From: JAJTHC01 sp044358835
GTDB lineage: Bacteria > Cyanobacteriota > Vampirovibrionia > Vampirovibrionales > JAJTHC01
Length of the DNA: 64,000 nucleotides
Assembly (NCBI GenBank): GCA_044358835.1
Contig: JBIKNF010000004.1
Span: 1 to 64,000 of the forward strand
Direction: 5' to 3'
Both the position numbers and the translations under genes were made by a program. The notes under the pieces were generated by a model. It was not told the origin of the DNA and did no database searches. It saw only the letters and a list, made by a program, of their open reading frames with translations. Shown here one piece after another: positions 60,332-64,000 of the stretch. Position 1 is the stretch's first letter; each line of letters starts with the position of its first letter.

Positions 60332-60512
60332 ATGCGTTGACTCCATTCTTAAAAGACAAGTCCCTATGGGGAACAACTATTAAACTGTCTTTATTGTGAT
60401 TCAAACAAAGCGGGGCGTCAATGAAAAAATACTATAGATTCTAAACATGGCTTGTGTTAGACTTTTATTTTAATGATAATGACAACGTTGTCCCTCGTAA
60501 GGATTTAAACTT

Positions 60513-60863
60513 ATGAATTTGTCGATGCTCAAAGCGAAAATACACCGTGCTACCGTTACTCAGACGGATCTTCACTATGAAGGATCCATCACGATTGATG
60601 CCGCCTTGCTGGAGACGGCGGGTATTTTGCCCTATGAACAGGTGGATGTGCTCAACATCAATAACGGCAAGCGTTTTACCACCTATGCCATTGAAGGTGA
60701 ACGGGGTTCAGGTGTTATCGGCATCAATGGAGCGGCGGCTCGTTTGGCTCAGCCGGGTGATTTGGTGATTATTTGTGCCTTTGCCCAATTTGCGTCTGAA
60801 CAAGCGTCTAAGCACACGCCCACGATTGTATTTGTCAATGAGCAAAACGCCCCCCTCCTTTAG
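60513..60863 (+). CDS. panD: Aspartate 1-decarboxylase proenzyme
   Basis: PanD makes beta-alanine for pantothenate. The 116-aa proenzyme self-cleaves at Gly-Ser in YEGSITID to form the pyruvoyl group; KAKIHRATVT, GERGSGVIGINGAAARL and GDLVIICAFAQ are present. An AAGGA site precedes the ATG. It converges with the XRE gene across 8 bp. Confidence 0.96.
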   Translation: MNLSMLKAKIHRATVTQTDLHYEGSITIDAALLETAGILPYEQVDVLNINNGKRFTTYAIEGERGSGVIGINGAAARLAQPGDLVIICAFAQFASEQASKHTPTIVFVNEQNAPLL

Positions 60864-60871
60864 GCTTTCTT

Positions 60872-61108
60872 CTAAAACTTTCGCTGGTAAAGACTGGTAT
60901 CCAACAACTCTTCAAAACCAACGTTTAACACCTTCAGCAACTCGATCAACATGGCCATTTTCGGCAGTGAACGCCCCTGATTCCACGACAAAATGGTTTG
61001 GTAAGGAACATCCACTAACTCCGCCAACATGCGTAGATTAAAGTCCTGTGCTTGCACGAGTTCATGCAATCGCAGGCGAAACGGTCGGTATGGATACGCT
61101 TTCTTCAT
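60872..61108 (-). CDS. XRE-type helix-turn-helix protein
   Basis: The 78-aa protein is a single Cro/C1-type HTH: FRLRLHELVQAQDFNLRMLAELVDVPYQTILSWNQGRSLPKMAMLIELLKVLNVGFEELL. It has no effector domain. A TTG at 61114 is an alternative start. Its target is unknown. Confidence 0.85.
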   Translation of the reverse strand: MKKAYPYRPFRLRLHELVQAQDFNLRMLAELVDVPYQTILSWNQGRSLPKMAMLIELLKVLNVGFEELLDTSLYQRKF

Positions 61109-61136
61109 GGTCAATGAGTCCTTCTGTTGAACCTTA

Positions 61137-61152
61137 TACCGTTTAACTGGTA
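61137..61152. repeat. Palindromic relic of the element ends
   Basis: TACCGTTTAACTGGTA joins the outermost bases of both subtype-1 ends head to head, with almost nothing between. It lies between the XRE gene and the sigma factor gene. Confidence 0.4.
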
Positions 61153-61396
61153 TGACTTGGAATGTACGCGACGTCTGTTCCTAGTCTAATGACACGCCAA
61201 CGCCCCTTTTAAAAAAAAGGTAACAAAATCCTTACAATTCTTTTAAAACCCACCCCAAAACCTACATAAAGGAAGGGGATCTTCAAGGGACACATACTTT
61301 ACTTAGACGAATCCACCCACGCGTGTAATTAAAACTTGCTATGATGTTTTTCAACACGTTCACCCTATTTATTTACCCATAAGGAAACCACGGACT

Positions 61397-62389
61397 ATGG
61401 TTAGACAATCTTCACTGGACTATCACACGGCGGAGGGTTTAGAAGACAACTCCTCCTTTATCGTCTTACACTTGCAAGACGACAACCAAGCCGAACTCGA
61501 CGCGGATGCTCGAGAATCTGAAAAAAAGCTTGAACTCAACGGCAGTGACGATTCCGTTAAAATCTACCTCCAACAAATCGGGCGTATTAAATTGCTCGAT
61601 TCCCAAGGGGAACTAGAACTGGCCAAACGCATCGCTGAAGGCGATGAAGCAGCCAAAGCCCGATTGATCCGCGCCAACTTACGCTTGGTCGTTTCTATTG
61701 CTAAAAAATACATCGGGCGGGGCCTGGCTTTTTTAGATGTCATTCAAGAAGGCAATTTAGGCTTAATGCGTGCGGCTGAAAAGTTTGATTACCGCAAGGG
61801 CTTTAAGTTTTCAACGTATGCCACATGGTGGATTCAACAATCCATTGTGCGAGGCATTTCTGAAAAATCTCGCATGATTCGCTTGCCGATTCACATGATT
61901 GAACTGCTCACCAAAATGCGCAAAATTCAGCATCAGCTCAGTCACGAACTTAACCGTCAACCCACCAATGAAGAAATGGCTGAACGTATGGATGTGCCTG
62001 TCGCGAAAATTGAAGCCATTGTTCAAGCCACCCAAACCTCTATTAGCCTTGAAACCCCTATTAACACGAAAGATGAAAAAGCCACGCTCGCCGACTTTTT
62101 GGTGGATGAACACCATGTGGCCCCTGAACACCAATTACAAAACGATGCCTTGATTCGCGATGTAAATGCGGTGTTGATGCTGTTGCGCCCGCGTGAACGG
62201 GATGTGGTGAAACTTCGCTTTGGTATTATGGATGGAAATCGCCGGACGCTTGAAGAAATTGGCCAGTTGTTTGGCGTTTCTCGTGAACGGGTGAGGCAGA
62301 TTGAAACCCGTGCGGTGAACAAGTTGCGTCGTTTGTGTCGTTCTAACGTCACCATGTACAACTTGCGCAACTATCTTAAGGAATTGTAG
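61397..62389 (+). CDS. Sigma-70 family RNA polymerase sigma factor
   Basis: The 330-aa protein has regions 1.2 (DSVKIYLQQIGRIKLL), 2 (LRLVVSIAKKYIGRGLAFLDVIQEGNLGLMRAAEKFDYRKGFKFSTYATWWIQQSI), 3 and 4 (TLEEIGQLFGVSRERVRQIE). Region 1.1 is absent. In region 2.4 the family WWIRQAITR is WWIQQSIVR, so the Thr that reads the -10 with Gln in E. coli RpoD is Val. It may be the primary factor or a group-2 factor as in cyanobacteria. AAGGAAA precedes the ATG. Confidence 0.9.
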   Translation: MVRQSSLDYHTAEGLEDNSSFIVLHLQDDNQAELDADARESEKKLELNGSDDSVKIYLQQIGRIKLLDSQGELELAKRIAEGDEAAKARLIRANLRLVVSIAKKYIGRGLAFLDVIQEGNLGLMRAAEKFDYRKGFKFSTYATWWIQQSIVRGISEKSRMIRLPIHMIELLTKMRKIQHQLSHELNRQPTNEEMAERMDVPVAKIEAIVQATQTSISLETPINTKDEKATLADFLVDEHHVAPEHQLQNDALIRDVNAVLMLLRPRERDVVKLRFGIMDGNRRTLEEIGQLFGVSRERVRQIETRAVNKLRRLCRSNVTMYNLRNYLKEL

Positions 62390-62390
62390 G

Positions 62391-62527
62391 GCTTTACCCC
62401 CTCTCCCTTAGGGAGAGGGTTGGGGTGAGGGATTCGGGATGTACAGTTTTAGCTGGTGTTTCCCTCCTCCTAGCGTAGCCCGCCATAGGCGAGACGTCCG
62501 ACCTGAGGGAGTAGGAACAAAGCAAAA
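62391..62527. repeat. REP-like inverted repeat, copy 2
   Basis: It begins GCTTTACCCCCTCTCCC, shares GGGAGAGGGTTGGGGTGAGGG and the ending GGAACAA-GCAAAA with 29893-30005, and contains extra bases (CGCCATAGGCG hairpin) in its right arm. It directly follows the sigma factor stop and could serve as its terminator. Confidence 0.75.
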
Positions 62528-62627
62528 AAGGCTTTCGCAGCGCTTATTATGACAAAACAACTACTCAAGCCCTTTGACTTGTGATATGTTATAAATGGTT
62601 ACATTCACACATCAAGGAAGCTTGGCC

Positions 62628-63950
62628 ATGCCCACTCACCACCTGCACCACCGCCCTAACAGTACTGCCATTTTTGAAAAAGCCAAAACCTTAATGCCTG
62701 GGGGCGTTAATAGTCCCGTGCGGGGCTTTCGTTCGGTGGGGGGGGGGCTGCCTGTGGTGATGAAACACGCCAAAGGGGCTTACATTACAGATGAAGACGA
62801 CCTTACTTATTTGGATTACGTGCTAAGCTGGGGGCCAGCTATTTTAGGGCACACCCATCCTGAAGTAGTAAAAGCGGTTCAAACTGTTGCGGAATCTGGC
62901 TTAAGCTTTGGCGCCCCAACAGCCTTAGAAAATGTGCTGGCGGAAAAGGTCATGCAACGCATGCCGTCCATTGAACGCATTCGCATGGTCAGTTCAGGCA
63001 CTGAAGCGGTGATGTCCGCTATTCGCTTGGCAAGGGCTTACACAGGGCGTCATTACCTCATTAAGTTTGAAGGGTGTTACCATGGCCATGCCGATGCGTT
63101 GCTGGTGAAGGCGGGTAGCGGTGCCTTGACACTCGGCATCCCCGATTCTGCGGGGATTAATCCTGAAACGGCCAAGGCCACGTTAACGGCGAACTTTAAC
63201 GATCTTTCAAGCGTCGATGCGTTACTTGAAGCGTACCCCAATCAAATCGCGGGTATTTTGGTGGAACCTGTAGCCGGCAATATGGGATGCATTCCCCCTC
63301 AGGAAGGATTTTTAGAAGGCCTGCGTGAACGATGCACCGCCACAGGCACCTTGCTTATTTTTGATGAAGTGATGACGGGCTTTCGCGTGGCCAAAGGCGG
63401 ATGCCAAGCCCATTATGGCGTCCACGCCGATTTAACCACGCTGGGTAAAATTTTAGGCGGGGGGCTACCCGTCGGTGCCTATGGCGGTCGTCGTGACGTT
63501 ATGGAAACCGTGGCGCCTTTAGGGCCGATGTATCAGGCCGGTACCCTTTCAGGCAACCCTCTTGGCATGACTGCTGGCATTGCCACGCTGGATTTACTCG
63601 ATGCCCCCAACACCTATGAATCCCTTGACGCCTATGCTAAAGCACTGGTGAAGGAAGCCACAAAACTCTGTGAATCGCATGGGGTACCTGTCAGCACCAC
63701 GCAAGTGGGGGCGATGTTTTCGCTCTTTTTCGTGGAAGGCGGCGTGACGTCGTTTGCGGATGTCTGCCAAACGGACAAGGCCTTTTTTAATCGCTTTTTT
63801 TGGGCCATGCTTGAAGCGGGGGTGTACCTCGCTCCTTCTCCCTTTGAAGCGAGTTTTACGTCCACCTGTCACGGTCCACAAGAACTGGCCCTCACCCTAA
63901 ATGCGCTAGATTATGCCTTGAAAAAGGCCACACATACGGTTGGGGGATAG
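62628..63950 (+). CDS. hemL: Glutamate-1-semialdehyde 2,1-aminomutase
   Basis: HemL makes 5-aminolevulinate from glutamate-1-semialdehyde in the C5 route to haem/tetrapyrroles. The 440-aa PLP enzyme shows PGGVNSPVRGFRSVGG, VSSGTEAVMSAIRLARAYTGR, FEGCYHGHAD, DEVMTGFRV and the PLP lysine TTLGKILGGGLPVGAYGG. The start at 62628 has AAGGAAGC upstream; an in-frame ATG at 62595 lies farther from any site. The last 50 bp of the window after it show no feature. Confidence 0.97.
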   Translation: MPTHHLHHRPNSTAIFEKAKTLMPGGVNSPVRGFRSVGGGLPVVMKHAKGAYITDEDDLTYLDYVLSWGPAILGHTHPEVVKAVQTVAESGLSFGAPTALENVLAEKVMQRMPSIERIRMVSSGTEAVMSAIRLARAYTGRHYLIKFEGCYHGHADALLVKAGSGALTLGIPDSAGINPETAKATLTANFNDLSSVDALLEAYPNQIAGILVEPVAGNMGCIPPQEGFLEGLRERCTATGTLLIFDEVMTGFRVAKGGCQAHYGVHADLTTLGKILGGGLPVGAYGGRRDVMETVAPLGPMYQAGTLSGNPLGMTAGIATLDLLDAPNTYESLDAYAKALVKEATKLCESHGVPVSTTQVGAMFSLFFVEGGVTSFADVCQTDKAFFNRFFWAMLEAGVYLAPSPFEASFTSTCHGPQELALTLNALDYALKKATHTVGG

Positions 63951-64000
63951 GTTGGTAGCCGAACATCTTTCCATAAAACAAAACCGTGAGGCGTAGGATC

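Overview
The window reads as chromosomal DNA of a Gram-negative, non-photosynthetic relative of Cyanobacteria (Vampirovibrionia/Melainabacteria type). This is an inference. It rests on a Ycf23/DUF561 protein (a family otherwise typical of cyanobacteria and plastids), atpD-atpC standing apart from the rest of the ATP synthase genes as in cyanobacteria, an Omp85/BamA with three POTRA domains, LpxA (lipid A), the futalosine menaquinone enzyme MqnC, a DapL-type aminotransferase together with LysA, GatCAB-type amidotransferase genes and glutamate-1-semialdehyde aminomutase. No photosystem, prophage, CRISPR or transposase gene is present. Base composition is moderate, with C-rich codon choice (many CCC and GCC codons) and frequent G/C homopolymers.

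Layout. 1-485: composite intergenic repeat. 0.5-10.4 kb: a zinc-type dehydrogenase, a MerR-like protein, lysA, then a leftward operon alaS-speE-mqnC-CDGSH, and a pyrimidine-nucleoside phosphorylase with a clear promoter. 10.4-14.4 kb: a gene-poor stretch with a 14-G tract and an ACGAAAGAA array, lpxA overlapping a GlmU acetyltransferase-only gene, HU, a second composite repeat, and the Fe-S carriers nfu and iscA. 14.5-17.2 kb: two unknown membrane proteins facing each other. 17.3-21 kb: leftward gatA-gatC-DUF2203-ybeY and tRNA-Phe. 21-26 kb: crcB, a degenerate hydrolase-like lipoprotein, rpsL-rpsG, a membrane protein and rsmD. 26-30 kb: a large unknown membrane protein with three-fold internal repetition and a Tyr/Pro-rich protein. 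30-38.5 kb: alpha-glucan metabolism (a phosphorylase-family protein, sugar ABC binding protein and one permease, malQ) with an orphan histidine kinase. 38.8-41.2 kb: a second Tyr/Pro-repeat protein and pepA. 41.4-48 kb: the translation/transcription cluster rimP-nusA-ylxR-infB-rbfA, then xth. 48-52 kb: ycf23, dapL, plsY, gpsA. 52.5-64 kb: hydrolase, dinG, trhO, bamA, atpD-atpC, panD, an XRE regulator, a sigma-70 factor and hemL.

The most striking non-coding structure is a dispersed family of 146-bp non-autonomous elements (MITE-like) with terminal inverted repeats. Four of the copies are flanked by exact 3-bp TNA duplications. Several copies sit exactly on the 3' ends of genes and supply their stop codons (gatC, the lipoprotein at 21.7 kb, the permease at 33.7 kb). 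Other unexplained structures are a perfect 21-bp-period tandem array at 52.3 kb and a 110-bp duplication of the glgP 3' end on both sides of an AT-rich lipoprotein gene. Two composite hairpin repeats and two REP-like repeats are also present. I did not find a defence or biosynthetic system that I could argue is new. The best leads are the element family, the 21-bp array, the three-fold membrane protein and a phosphorylase homologue without its PLP lysine.
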